64,000 bases of DNA from Breviolum minutum Mf 1.05b.01 (GCA_000507305.1 DF240023.1:78776-142775); one strand, 5' to 3'; counted from the stretch's first letter, positions 1 through 10,248 are shown. Numbers and translations are program-made. Notes: generated by a model from the sequence alone, not told the origin.

Positions 1-250
1 ATGTTTAGCACTCTTTCTGAAAGCTCCTGGTCACTTTTTTTTGAAACCTTTTTTCAGGCCAGAAAATGTCATCAGATGGCAGGTTTTACCCCCCGCTTCT
101 CTCGCGAAAAATGCTGTCCCAAGCTCTACCACCACCAGAGCTTGGTCCCACTTTTAAAGAAAGTATGTCCAACTCTTCTTTCCGGAGGGTTTTTTGAACG
201 ACTAACTTTCACCGTTCACAAAAACATGAAATGAAATTTTCACAACATAT

Positions 251-351
251 GGGTGTTTCCAAAAATAGGGATACCCCAAAATGAATGGTTTATAATGGAA
301 AACCCTATTAAAATGGATGATTTGGGGGTACCCCTATTTTCGGAAACACCC
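251..351. repeat. Near-perfect hairpin element, about 101 bp
   Basis: The left end reads GGGTGTTTCCAAAAATAGGG and the right end is its near-exact reverse complement, with one mismatch plus a small indel over about 28 bp. The short centre is A/T-rich. The structure is that of a foldback or MITE-like element. No second copy of this family was seen in the window. The flanking 1-250 and 352-552 hold no feature I can support. Confidence 0.75.
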
Positions 352-552
352 ACACATAAAAAAGACAAAAGAAATGAATTTCTTTACCCAGTCACCATCC
401 ATCACTCCGTCAACAGCCTCGCCTGGCCCTGCGTGTGGCGCTGTTGGGCAGTTCACAACACCGATGTTCCGCATGCATGGCGATAGCAGGGCGCGTGCCT
501 CATAAGGTCAGGTTGAAGTGATGCCCATTTAAAGGGGGTCGTTAAAAAGGCC

Positions 553-660
553 ACTACTTGGAGGATGGGCTAAAACTTAGGATACGTGGTTAGTTAAGGG
601 GGCAGGGCAAACCAAGCCATTTATAACTAGACTAGCCCTACTTGAGGGACTTGCTTAACA
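553..660 (+). repeat. Dispersed repeat, inverted copy of 5345-5412
   Basis: The stretch containing GGATACGTGGTTAGT, GGGGGCA and CAAACCAAGCCATTTATA is the reverse complement of the stretch around 5368-5412. The repeat opens with ACTTGGAGGAT, a motif also seen at the ends of the elements at 33419 and 56215, so it belongs to that family (called F here). No coding signal is visible, and 661-1137 holds nothing I can support. Confidence 0.65.
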
Positions 661-1137
661 TGGCTGGGCCTGCTGAAGAGCCTTTGACTTTGAAAGAAGC
701 CCTTCAAAAATCACATTTCACAAAAGTATTTCGTCCTTTTAAGATAGTTTGCTAAGTCGTGGTTTCAATTATTATTTTTTGGCACCCCTTGGGGAAACAA
801 TCCAACTTGACAAGCATATGTTTCAGATTGGTTGAAAACACCAACTAGTTTGCTGTTGAAGAACACAACGTCAAAACTGGACAACGACTAGTTAAATGGT
901 GAAGTGCTCATAGGAGCGCAGAGCCATGGTTTTTTCCACCGGGACCTAGTTTCTCACTATTCTTGTCATATAGGCTTTGAGATGGAAAGACCTAGATTTT
1001 GGCAGAACTCAAATACTGCGCTCTTTTCAAACCAACTCCATATAATTTCCTTCAACTGGGGTACTATCGCAAAGTATGATAATACTAGTACTAGGAATGC
1101 TGGAAATATTGTTAGTAGCAATAATGATACTAACCAA

Positions 1138-1212
1138 CAGAATAATAATAATAGTAATAATAATAATAATAGTGACAACAATAATAATCACAACAATAAC
1201 AACAATAGCAAA
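1138..1212. repeat. AAT/AAC trinucleotide microsatellite
   Basis: An impure run of AAT, AGT and AAC triplets. It creates open frames in several phases (poly-Asn, poly-Leu, poly-Ile) that should not be taken as genes. The surrounding 904-1500 has no coding frame I trust, and 1500-2176 shows nothing but scattered homopolymers. Confidence 0.85.
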
Positions 1213-2176
1213 AGCAATCCGCCACAGAGTGGTCACCAGCTCGCACCCGAAACGCCATCACCGAAACTTCGCGGCGCCTGTGTCAATGAAGACTGGATCT
1301 TTGAGGCACTCCGATACCAATTCTTCCTGGCTTGCATGGCCCCAAAAATGAAAGTTCCATGACAAATCCGGCGATCGCCAACTGGGATGAAGAGAACCCT
1401 GTAAATACTGGGATAACCCACATATTGACTGGTGCAGGATTTCTGAACCAACAATAGTAGGATTTCCTATTATTTTTTGGTAATCCCACTATTACATACT
1501 ATCACTATGTCTACAGAAAAGGGACTCCAACAAAAGTCCCCACAAACAAAACTTCTGGTCAAAGAAAATCCCACCAAAAACATTCTTTCGGCCCTCGAAT
1601 TTGGGGTCCCCAAAACTTGACCGTTCCAAAGCACTGATCAGATAAATACCTTCATTTCTGGAGTCGGAACACTAAAAGAAAACTCTCTTTTTTTTTACAG
1701 TAATGGATTTTTTTCTGTTTTTCTTGCGTCCATCACTACCAAGTTTCGTTTCAGAACAGGCTATCATTTTCATTCAGTTGCACTCCACTCGCGGCTCCCG
1801 TCTCGGACCCTCTCAAAATGCAGAAACGGTTGGATTTTGACTAGGAAAACCTTTAACTTCTAAGTTTCCACATGGTTTCCCTAATCTTGAGATACACCCA
1901 TATGTATGTGTATCATTGCAAATACAAAATATATGATTTCAATGTGAGGATTTTTCGCTCACTCTTATCCATATCTTTGATGCTTCAGGTCACCAGGTGG
2001 GCCCCTCCTGTGCCACTTGTGCACCATGATGGCTTGAAGCTAAGATCACATGCTGCACGCCACCCAACGAGGCTAACAGACCTTCCGAAACGAGGACGCG
2101 ATCCGAAGTGCGGAGGACAGAACCTTCCTACGAACTTCTCCCGGGGGATTACTGTAATGTTCGTTTTCCATTTGGG

Positions 2177-2310
2177 TACTTAGAGGTTCAGGATACTTAG
2201 TAAGTGGTTATATGTAGGTTTATAAGCCTAGTTAGGGGACATATATCCCACTTGTAGGGGTTATAACCCTGGTTACTATCCACTTACTAAGTATCCTGAT
2301 TCTCTAAGTA
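2177..2310. mobile_element. Terminal-inverted-repeat element (family F), 134 bp
   Basis: The left end from 2177 contains GGATACTTAGTAAGTGG and the right end contains CCACTTACTAAGTATCC; about 31 bp pair with two mismatches. The interior has two further self-complementary blocks (TTATAAGCC and GGGTTATAACCC). There is no coding capacity, as expected of a non-autonomous MITE. Relatives with diverged ends occur at 33419 and 56215. Confidence 0.8.
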
Positions 2311-2780
2311 GGGGTTTCCCATCAGTGATTTGGAATCTTGGGCAATTGTCCATACCAAGTATGTTTGCACGATGTCCGAACGCTAAGTGTCTAAACTAAA
2401 CCAAACTCTACTGATTTTTTTCCACAATCATGGAAGCGGAGAAAAAATGGAGCCCAAAACGGAAGAATTGGTTTAATCTCTTTTGCGAATCCATGTTCCA
2501 CTTCCCTGATTGTTGGGAAAAGGAATACCCTCCTGGGAACGATCACATATCCCCTACTTTGGCTTGTGACCGATGATCTTCCGGCTGAAACCGGTTTGCG
2601 TTTGTGGGGGGGCGGTCCACAACCAACATGTCAACAGGTTGAACCTTTTCGGATGGATCCAATTTCCAAAGCCAGCATCTCCTTGGAATTTCAGGTCCCT
2701 GGAGTCAGTTTTCCCAATCTCCTGGAGTCATTGCGGATGGACCTGGAAGTCTCAACGACTCTTTGGACACCACCGTGCAC

Positions 2781-2812
2781 GTCACCATCATCGCCATCGC
2801 CATCGCCATCAC

Positions 2813-2859
<47 letters not shown>

Positions 2860-2862
2860 ATA
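2781..2862. repeat. CAT/CGC trinucleotide microsatellite
   Basis: The array begins as alternating CATCGC units and resolves into pure CAT repeats. Open frames across it read poly-Ser, poly-His or poly-Ile and are artefacts of the repeat. Confidence 0.9.
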
Positions 2863-3095
2863 TTAATCATGTATCTTCCATCAAGATTCTCATGTCACCA
2901 TCTTCAACCAGCAACTCCACCAACTCCACCATCTCCACTCCGATCTTGCCTTGCAGCTCCGGATTTGGACTGGAGAAAAACCTCAGATATACCAGGGGAT
3001 CCAACGAGATTCGCCACAAAAAAAAAACGTGAAAAATGTCAACCCAGTTTGAAGCTATATCTCACCCTACTGGGGAAACTTGGTTTAAATTTTGG

Positions 3096-3213
3096 TCTCC
3101 CTAAAACTAACAATCAATAGAAGCTCCTGAAAAATGCGCCCTTGGATACAAGATCCTTTCCTTTTAGGAAGGCCATCTTTTTCGGTGGCAAGATGTTAAT
3201 TCTAGGGGTAGAT
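3096..3213. mobile_element. AAACTAACA-superfamily element
   Basis: It starts TCCCTAAAACTAACA and ends TGTTAATTCTAGGGGTA, an imperfect inverted pair about 118 bp apart. The internal CCTGAAAAATG and the AGATCCTTTCCTTTT block recur in the element at 16617. This is a diverged member of the family called A here. Confidence 0.55.
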
Positions 3214-3448
3214 GCTCAAAACACGCATCTCTGGCTCTTCGTAGGTTTGCTTTTCTGCACTCCCCCAGGATAACGAACCAACGACGGGACCGCCAAAAAA
3301 TCCACGGGAAGGTATCCTACGAAATCGTCTTGGAAAACTTCCGAGTCAGTGATTTGTGAGGTGAGTTTTCAGTGAACAAAACATTATGTACATGGATATC
3401 CTCCAACCTATATACAAGACGCAATGTTAAATACGACACCGTACATAC

Positions 3449-3541
3449 AACTAACATGGAATTGAAGAAAGGAGCTTTGAAGCATGGTTTCCCTTTCAAA
3501 ATGGGTCCATTTTCAACTTCCGTGTTGGTTTTTGGGGGAGT
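3449..3541. mobile_element. AAACTAACA-superfamily element, diverged
   Basis: The left end ACAACTAACATGGAA is the complement of the right end TTCCGTGTTGGTTTTTG. The interior has CATTTTCAACTTCC, close to the element at 35036. I read it as a diverged A-family copy. Confidence 0.5.
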
Positions 3542-3845
3542 ATGTACAAGATTTCTGCATACGTGCACGTTTGAGATGTTGCCAGAGTTGGAACTAACTT
3601 ACCATTAGTACTCCCACTGAATAAAACCCTATCAAGCACAATCACAGTCAGCGACATTGTCTCCCTTTCTTCATGTCTACCCAATAATCCCTATGACAGG
3701 CCATGAGAGAGTATCATAGCCCCCCTTACGAAACGCCGAAAACAGACTGCTGAATCCCATTGTTAACACTGTTTTGTTCATGTTACCCAAAAAGGGCAAC
3801 TGTAAAGAAAGTAAAAAAATCCCTATGATAGAGGTATACAAATAC

Positions 3846-3904
3846 AAATATATATATATATATACACACATGATATATATATATATACATATATATGTGT
3901 ATTT
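3846..3904. repeat. TA-rich microsatellite
   Basis: Alternating TA with CACA interruptions. It has no coding value. Confidence 0.8.
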
Positions 3905-4149
3905 GGAGTAAACACTACTCCATCCCTCTACCATTCAGCACCCATGTTTTGTGCTTCACCCCAGCAACTCTACATCGTCCAAAACCACGCACCGCAGCAT
4001 CACACGCACCGTGGATCCCTTGCTGCGCGAGGTCTCCGGTCCATTGGCGTTTTTGGATCCACGCTGCGTTGCCTCGAAACGAACGCCTTCCTGCAGAAGC
4101 TCCTGGCGGGTTCCATCTACCCCGGTGGGGGACCCCAGGTTTCGTTGAG

Positions 4150-4196
4150 ATTCCCGGTGACCTCAAAATGTAAGCCGGTCATCCTGGTGGTGACGA
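4150..4196 (+). repeat. Dispersed repeat end shared with 37698-37744
   Basis: Both sites read TTCCCGGTGACCT followed by a short variable stretch, then CCGGT, A or C, and ATCCTGGTGGTGAC. The preceding GC-rich stretch 3960-4148 is open in several frames on both strands; I could not choose a coding frame there. Confidence 0.6.
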
Positions 4197-4927
4197 GGAT
4201 TTCCCATCCTGCGTGGGGGGGGTAGATCCAACATATATGGGTTTTTTTTGTTCATATCACCTGGGAAAAAAGTATGGTTTATGTAATCACTTGCAGATAT
4301 TTAGTTATACATCTCTCTTTTTATATTCTGACCATGTTGTGTTTGATACGTGTGTGCGTTCACCTTTGTATGCACAAATACATTTGGATTTGCACACGAG
4401 TATTGTTGTCTGCAATGCAGCTGAGTGTACATATGCGTCAAGGTCTGCGTACGCATACAAAAGACTTCGTGTATATACTGTATACAGCATGGAGTGTAAG
4501 AATTCAGAATGTATAATATGGGGAACATAGGATGTACTATTTAGCATGTGGAATAAGCATATAGTGTGTGATGTACGTATTTTACATCGACATTCTACAT
4601 GTGTGTTTGCTCCCCCAAATCAACCAACCACATGTATAAGTTACCTTTCTTTTCTTCGGATTGTTTTGGATGGAAACTAAATCAGCGTCAAATGAGCATC
4701 TGAAGGTGAAAATCTGTGGGTTATAAATTTTCCCCATGGAAAGCATCCCATAAAATCCTTTTTCCCTTGGGAAAAAAGACCTCCTAAGGCTTTCATAAGA
4801 GTTGATTCTGAGACAAACCTATTATGGTTTCCTAAGACTTCATGTTTACCCCTGATGAAAATGGCACTCAGGAGGCGTTAAAATGGCCAGGCACCCAGTC
4901 CTTCATCTTGCTAGCTGTGCAAATCAC

Positions 4928-5021
4928 CAGGTGAACACCACTGCGAAGCAACGCCAGCTGCGAACGGAGCTGCACTAACTCTTGCCCTGGCTCAAGTGCT
5001 GCTTGGGGTGTGTTGACCGCG
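4928..5021 (-). CDS. Putative internal exon, helix-rich peptide of unknown function
   Basis: On the minus strand an AG (GTTGCTAG) precedes an open segment reading AVNTPQAALEPGQELVQLR and onward through SQLALLRSGVHL, and the segment stops at a GT donor (CACCTG|GTGATT). It would start after one nucleotide of a split codon and end at a codon boundary. The Leu/Gln/Ala pattern suggests an amphipathic helix. It lies on the same strand as the RdRP-like exons at 7-9 kb and could be a downstream exon of that gene or a different gene. No family was recognised. Confidence 0.4.
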
Positions 5022-5054
5022 CTAGCAACAGGTGGGCACAAGTTTGCAAAGTAA

Positions 5055-5157
5055 ATAGCCTTTTGGAAAAGACCATGAAACTTTATATAGTAAGGATTTA
5101 GAATCAACACTTCCAGGCTCCTTATGTTTTTGGATGGTCGGCTTGACTTCCAGTGGA
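5055..5157. repeat. Dispersed repeat family N (copy 1)
   Basis: It begins CTTTTGGAAAAGACCATGA and ends TGGATGGTCGGCTTGACTTC before CAGTGG. The copy at 42567 matches over most of its length with gaps, and a weaker relative lies at 58845. All end in TTCCA followed by G or C, which resembles a 3' splice site on that strand. Confidence 0.7.
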
Positions 5158-5218
5158 ATTACAGAGGAACTTGGTGGCGCTTGTAGCTTTAAAAGCTTCG
5201 TTGCAAACCAAGATGGGC

Positions 5219-5412
5219 CTGAATACTAGCTATAAATAGAGCTAACCCCTATAAATGGCCGAAACTAAATGGGTAGCTGGGGTAACTGGTACTTGGAGAA
5301 TCATCCCATTGAGTAAATGATTATTAACCCTGGTGATCCTAAGTCCCCTTACTCAGACTACTCATATATAAATGGCTTGGTTTGCCCCCTTTACTAACCA
5401 CGTATCCTAAAT
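5219..5412. repeat. Compound repeat: family E fragment plus family F copy
   Basis: 5219-5300 carries the family E words CCTATAAATGGCCGAAA and AAATGGGTAGCTGG. It is followed by ACTTGGAGAATCATCCCA, a family F terminus, and then the segment inverted relative to 553-660. It looks like one element inserted in, or joined to, another. Confidence 0.55.
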
Positions 5413-5534
5413 GGGGGCCCTCGAAAGCCCCACCTTCTCCGGCCAGCAAAATGGTGCGCACGGACCACTTACCTTGAAAAAAGTTGGGTGAAGTAGTGCA
5501 ACAATGGGCACCAACCAAACAGAAACTCGAAAAT

Positions 5535-5960
5535 ACTTACATATACTGTAATCGGGATATGTAGTACATATATATGTATATATATATATGAATATAGATA
5601 TTTACATGTATATATTTAAATATATATATATATAGAAACATAAATATACATACATATCCATATATCTCAATGTATGTAATTTATTGATGTATGTATTGAT
5701 ATCTAAATTTATATTCATATCTATCTTTAAGTTTATATTAATATTCATATTTATATTTATATTTAAAACTACATCTATATTTGTATCTATACTTTTATCT
5801 ATCTATATCTATTTCTAAATCTATATTTATATTTATATCTAAACCTATCTCTATATTGACATTGAGATTGACATTTATATTGATGTTTATATATATATAT
5901 ATACTTATATCTAAATTCATTTTTATATTTATATCTTTATTTTTATACACATCTATGATA
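5535..5960. repeat. Degenerate TA/TTTA/TATC AT-rich tract
   Basis: More than 400 bp almost free of C and G on the + strand, made of TATATA, TTTATAT and TATCTA variants. It is a decayed microsatellite mosaic. The frame that stays open through it has no protein character. Confidence 0.85.
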
Positions 5961-6674
5961 TCATATTTCATTTATGGAGAAGTAGTCGCATGGAAGATAT
6001 GTAAATATTATACATATCAAGATAGATGAACATAACCCGGGTAGACATAACAAATGACGTCAGTCATAGCGTGGGTATAAGTAGGTGAAAAATCCGTTTA
6101 CAACTGTGAACTCGCCATTACGATGGGGACCTGTCGCGAATCGAAAAGTGGTCAACGACCGGCTGGCGTTCGTGCCTAAATATGGCAGGACAAAATACCA
6201 GCTCCTAAGAGGGCGATATGCTACCTACCCCCTTTTACCAGACTGAAACAAATCCATCGAAAATGCAAAAAATCCAAGTTGGCGAAATATTATCATCGTG
6301 GGTGAGATAAGATTACTATACACATTTCACCAGCAAAAAATCTACCCATCTTCCCTGTTCCTACCCCCCTCACACTATCTAACCAAAGTCAAGAGTCGCA
6401 AGGCATTGCTGGTTGTATACACCTTGGGGCATGCCGAGGCAATATCCTGACCTGAAGTTTTGCAAAAAAAAAATTGTCAGGTTCATTCCCTAACCTCGGT
6501 GTATCTTTTAGCTGTGAACTTTTGAAGCGAAGGCAACCAAAAAATACCTGGAAAGGCCGCTTGGGCCAAAAAACTTCCAAAAGCTTAACATGTAACCTGA
6601 AAATAGCACCCTGGAATAGGAGATTCCGAACTTGGAAACAATGATCCCAAAGTTGTGGTCTCCTGGTTTCCCAC

Positions 6675-6760
6675 CCGCAACGGGTCTGACCCAGCAAGGC
6701 ACTTTCTCTGCTTCTCGGCGGCTTGGCACCAGCACAAGTACGGTTTCATCCAAGGCCCAT
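6675..6760 (-). CDS. Putative internal exon, unassigned
   Basis: After an AG (ACCGCAG) the minus strand is open as WALDETVLVLVPSRREAEK and on to RPVA, ending at a GTGGG donor. It starts with one nucleotide of a split codon and ends in phase 1. A beta-like VLVLV run followed by a basic helix is plausible protein. It lies 0.4 kb downstream of the RdRP-motif exon on the same strand, but the phases of the two do not join directly, so an exon may be missing or a boundary may be wrong. Confidence 0.35.
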
Positions 6761-6878
6761 CTGCGGTTGGTGGAGCCCCCAATAAGGAAAGTGGGGGAAT
6801 ATAATTTACAAGACATGAAAGTCATAATTTTCCCATGTTGAAGACATATGTTAAAGGCATACTGTATATATGTTAAGC

Positions 6879-6960
6879 ACATATGTTTGTTCACATAGCT
6901 TTCCTGAAATAGTTTTTGGAGAGATAGATATGTGTAAATACATATACATACTTTTTAAAT
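6879..6960 (+). repeat. Direct repeat shared with 7413-7518
   Basis: ACATATGTTTGTTCA, a TAG, then TTTTGGAGAGATA and CATATACATA-like sequence occurs here and again about 530 bp away. The two copies flank the RdRP-motif exon, in what would be consecutive introns. Confidence 0.65.
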
Positions 6961-7063
6961 TGTAGATCACAATTCCGTAGGATCTCAGTCCAGTATGTTC
7001 ACCAATCCATGAATGCTTGGATTTTGTGATTAAGGTATTCATGTAGTAACTACAATAACATAC

Positions 7064-7160
7064 CTAGACCATCCGTTTGGGTGTCAAATTTCAGGTCTGC
7101 CAGGGTTGTTTTTGGTGGTCTTTCGGGGGCTCCAATCTCAGACCCTTGCGGATTGAGGTG
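7064..7160 (+). repeat. Dispersed repeat family K (copy 1)
   Basis: Shares CCTAGACC, CCGTTT, GGTGTCAAATTTCAG, TTGTTTTTGGTGGTC and TCAGACCCTTG, in the same order and strand, with 36092-36200. On the minus strand the element begins GGGTCTGA, directly at the end of the RdRP-like reading frame, so it may supply the 5' splice site of the next intron. Confidence 0.7.
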
Positions 7161-7404
7161 CAAAAATATGCAGCAACTGCTGCAGTGGTTTCTTCAAGAA
7201 ATGCGACCAGGCTTGCATTATCTGTGACGGACACGTCGTCGCCGTCATAATCACCACCCCCTAACGCAGTCAAGCCAGGACCTTGCGTGGTGCATATAAT
7301 GGCATTGTTGGGAATGGGGCCTGCTTCCTTCGGCCATGGAAGTGCCTCCCAATATGACAGGAGCACGCCACACTGCGACTTTTCCCAGGATGCAGTGGCC
7401 GTTG
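7144..7404 (-). CDS. Exon of a cellular (RNAi-type) RNA-dependent RNA polymerase-like protein
   Basis: The exon follows an AG (TTGTTAG) and is open through SWEKSQCGVLLSYWEALP, NNAIICTTQGPGLTA and then LGGGDYDGDDVSVTDN. The DYDGD block preceded by two or three glycines is the metal-binding catalytic motif of the QDE-1/EGO-1/RDR family, which makes dsRNA from single-stranded templates in RNA silencing. The segment before it (a hydrophobic strand, then a Gly turn) fits the usual layout. The start matches the phase of the exon at 7735-7896 (one nucleotide G plus CA). The end is uncertain: a GT at the edge of repeat K, or an earlier GT after ETTAA near 7178. Only this part of the polymerase is visible; a single-motif match can mislead, and the double-psi barrel of DNA-directed RNA polymerases carries a related DFDGD motif. 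Confidence 0.5.
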
Positions 7405-7412
7405 CTAACAAG

Positions 7413-7518
7413 ACATATGTTTGTTCATGTAGTTTTTTCTGAGAAAAGGATTTTGGAGAGATACATATCTGTATAAATATTTGTATGTGTATATGCATAT
7501 ACGTATACACTTTAAAAA
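7413..7518 (+). repeat. Direct repeat, second copy of 6879-6960
   Basis: Same ACATATGTTTGTTCA, GTAG and TTTTGGAGAGATACATAT order as the first copy. It lies inside the inferred 7405-7734 intron. Confidence 0.65.
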
Positions 7519-7734
7519 ACTAGGAAAGAGATTTGGATTCATAAGGTAGATCGAAAAGATATTGCGCAGATATAGATATTTGGATAACTCTGTTGTCCGA
7601 CTAAAATTCACTGTCAGAAGAGCAGTCACTTAGGATCGGCAAAGTACTGGGCATCGGGACCCATACGAGCACTCCATCTTCCACGCACTCCCACCTCCCT
7701 CGATCTCATCCTCCATCCTCCCCACATCTTTTAC

Positions 7735-7896
7735 CTTGTTCGTCCACCACAACCAGGTGAATTGCTTGCAACGGAAGGCAATGCTTGAAAATCCGAGGAG
7801 CCTCAGATGGCGGTGGATCAGCTGCGGCCGCAGGCGCAGGTGCCGAAGGTGGCGGAGGCGGAGCCGATGCTCCGCCGTTATTGGTGTAGTAGGAGC
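7735..7896 (-). CDS. Proline/alanine-rich exon upstream of the RdRP motif
   Basis: A pyrimidine-rich acceptor (CCCTTGCAG) is followed by a frame reading GSYYTNNGGASAPPPPP, an Ala/Pro-rich linker, and EAPRIFKHCLPLQAIHLVV with VDEQ before a GTAAAA donor. The end phase (one nucleotide G) joins exactly to the exon at 7144-7404. A low-complexity linker followed by a beta-rich stretch fits an internal region of a multidomain protein. The two other frames are also open for part of the segment, but this one has the most protein-like composition and the matching phase. Confidence 0.45.
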
Positions 7897-8546
7897 CTGC
7901 AAGGGAACAACTGAACTGATCTGAAACTAAACATATATTGACACAAATGTGGGAAGACGGGCACCCGCTCCCTGCGGGACGTATGTAAAAGGTTCCAGGC
8001 TGAAAGTTCCAGATGCGGAAAAATTGTGGAATACGAAAGCTTGTGCGATGTCATGAATTTTTCTGACTCTCCATATCTGCGAGACCGGGCCTGAAGTTGT
8101 TGTCGCTCCAACGCCATGGCAGCTTCCTGACAGATGCAAGTGATATCCAACAAGATGGTATGTGCCCCCTATCCTCATGCCTGCTGGATCTGATTTGCTT
8201 CCAGCCGTGAAAAGTTGCGTGCGCCGAGCAGTGTTATCGCCAAGCGTGCAAAAATGCAGGAGATGCACAGCCTTGTCTTGCCACCATTTCCACGTCCTTT
8301 GCCCTTTCCCTTCCCCTTCGCTGCAGGTAGGCGGTCGGTGAAAATTCTGCATGGGACCCCGGTTTCTTTACGTTTGGCACCAAAAATATTTTTATCAAAA
8401 TATGTGACACCAGCAGGCCAGAGTACGTTTGACGCAACCGGAGTAGAAAGTTGTTTCCTGTGTTACCTTGTCTGTACAAGGCAATGATTTGGAACACCAG
8501 AATAAAAGCCTTTCTCGTTCCCTCCCGACTCAGCCTCTACCCTTAC

Positions 8547-8650
8547 CAAGTTAGCCAGCTCGTCCGGGAAGGCTGCAGGGCGTTACGCACATCCGTTGCT
8601 TTCCTACCGTGTGGCAGTGGCCATGCAATTCCAAGGGTCTTTGACTTCTT
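8547..8650 (-). CDS. Putative exon, unassigned
   Basis: An acceptor TTGGTTAG is followed by KSKTLGIAWPLPHGRKATD and on to a GTAAGG donor after TSWLT. A second frame (SQRPLELHGHCHT) is open up to an internal GTAGGA donor and matches the phase of the exon at 8720, so the frame is not settled. It lies on the same strand as, and 0.65 kb upstream of, the proline-rich exon. Confidence 0.3.
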
Positions 8651-8719
8651 CTAACCAAAGCTCCCCTCCTCCCTCAACCGCCAGCTGTCCTGGAGCAGCT
8701 TGTCCACCCATCACCCAAC

Positions 8720-8895
8720 CTCAGTTCAACGGGCATCGTCCTTGAAAGAACAGCCCAAGCTTTTCTGTCTTCTGGCGGCTTGTTGCTGTTGCTGAAAGAT
8801 TGCAAGGCCCAACAGATGTCAAGGTCGCATCTTGGCGTTGAGGCGGGGAACGGTTCAGCCATGTCTTTGACACATTGGACAATGGCCTTATACAC
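8720..8895 (-). CDS. Putative exon, unassigned
   Basis: Two minus-strand frames are open. One reads YKAIVQCVKDMAEPFPAS and CWALQSFSNSNKPPEDRK; the other, which continues in phase 0 from the next exon upstream, reads VSKTWLNRSPPQRQDATL. A GTTGGG donor ends the segment. The double openness and AG/GT boundaries make coding use likely, but the correct frame cannot be chosen by eye. Confidence 0.35.
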
Positions 8896-8914
8896 TGTAC
8901 CTTAAGAGAAAAAC

Positions 8915-9113
8915 CTTTCTCTTGGTGCCTGCCAACACTTCAGCCCAGCCTGTACAGTAACCTTCCTGTATCTCCAAGCACTTTTGCTTAGCAGCTCCAG
9001 TCAAAAAAAACGACGCACTGCAAAGCCGCCCTGTGGTCAGCAAAGTCGAGGGATGTTTGGATTGTCAGCTTTGCAGTGGCGTCCAACTCATCTGACACTT
9101 CGTCCAGCTTATC
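8915..9113 (-). CDS. Coiled-coil exon broken by a poly-T length change
   Basis: After the acceptor AAAGTTGCAG the frame reads DKLDEVSDELDATAKLTIQ then TSLDFADHRAALQC, a heptad-like helix. At the eight-T run (8 A at 9003-9010 on the + strand) that frame soon stops, but the next frame continues TGAAKQKCLEIQEGYCTG and VLAGTKRK to a GT. One T fewer would make a single frame. This is either an assembly or sequencing error, a recent inactivating slip, or a very small intron. Confidence 0.45.
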
Positions 9114-9359
9114 CTGCAACTTTTGTACCTAACGTGACTTCTTGTCATGGTCACGGGCCCTACTCGACCTGGTCATTTTTGAATCTTTTAGTCTTTCAAG
9201 CTTTTATGATACTTAAGGCGGTGGCACTAGTGGGGTGAAGACGGCTACAGGGAAATCAAAAAAGCGGGGGGAGCTTCGATGCCGTTTGAAACAACAGGCG
9301 TCGCTGTGTGGAGTGTGCCATGAGTGAATCTTCCGGAGGCCCCTGAAATTATCGCGCTT

Positions 9360-9560
9360 TCTCAGGGCATGATGAAGATGCCCTTGAGTACAAGCATTGG
9401 AAGACATCGGGCCCAAAACCGTCTTCTCACACTGGGTGACAAGGTGGGCACAAGCTCTGCGACTGAAGGCGTTTCGTTCTCACCTAACATTTCGGTTTGC
9501 AATTTGGTTGGAAAATTTCTACAAAACTCCGAAGGGTCAGAACTCATTCATGAGGCCATG
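9360..9560 (-). CDS. Possible exon, unassigned
   Basis: The minus strand is open as DPSEFCRNFPTKLQTEMLG then ENETPSVAELVPTLSPSVR before a stop at 9362. A second frame is open over 9213-9416. The acidic and Pro/Ser content is protein-like, but no boundary is convincing. It may be the 5' part of the gene whose exons run down to 7.1 kb. 9561-10190 shows nothing I can support. Confidence 0.25.
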
Positions 9561-10190
9561 GTTCAGTAGGTTTCATTCCACATTTGTCGGCGACATGTGT
9601 CCTGTGTTATTTTTGCCCGGGACAACCACAATTATATTGGTGAAATGCAACCATGCCATCCTTGAGGTGATGGCCAAGAATTTCCACATCTGACCCACTT
9701 GGGCTTTCTGCTGCCACGCACTGGCCTTAAAATTTGATGGTTCGTCAATCTTTCAAATGCGAAGTAATCTCTTCAATCGGTTCTATATACGCATCAAAAA
9801 AGAAGTATACCATATGTGCATGTAAATATAATATATGCAAAGATGTATTATGCACAAGATACCGCCGTTATTAAGGACCCCTGGTAATTTGCATGTCGTG
9901 CAACATGGGTCATGCGAAAATCATTGGTAATTCCCACGTGTTTTCAATTCTTTGCTTTACAAATGCGTAAATACCCTTCCAAAACCGTGTACAGAGCTTA
10001 ATTTCTGCAATTTTAGATTGGCAACCACGACCCACCGAGAAAAAAAACGTCGTTGGCGGTCTTCTTTGCCCTTTTTCACTATATGAAGCAAACTACTACC
10101 CACCCAAAAAAAAAATGTTGACTAAACCCAACCCTTTGAAACCAAGCAACCATGAAACAGCCAATTTCTTCTCCCCGGTGATTTCGGCAC

Positions 10191-10248
10191 CTCTCGGTTT
10201 TCATCTTGTCCAGCAACGGCACCAAGTAACCCAAAAGCCGCGCACGCC
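10191..10248 (-). CDS. Possible short exon
   Basis: It lies between GTTTTGCAG and a GTGCCG donor. One frame reads ACAAFGLLGAVAGQDENRE in whole codons after a single split nucleotide; the other two frames are also open. No family was recognised. Confidence 0.3.

Noticed and set aside
904-1362. 152-codon frame with a poly-Asn centre
   Set aside because: Carried by the AAT/AAC microsatellite; the rest lacks protein character.
3944-4225. GC-rich stretch open in several frames as a gene
   Set aside because: Frames are open on both strands and the 3' part is a dispersed repeat; no boundary decides.
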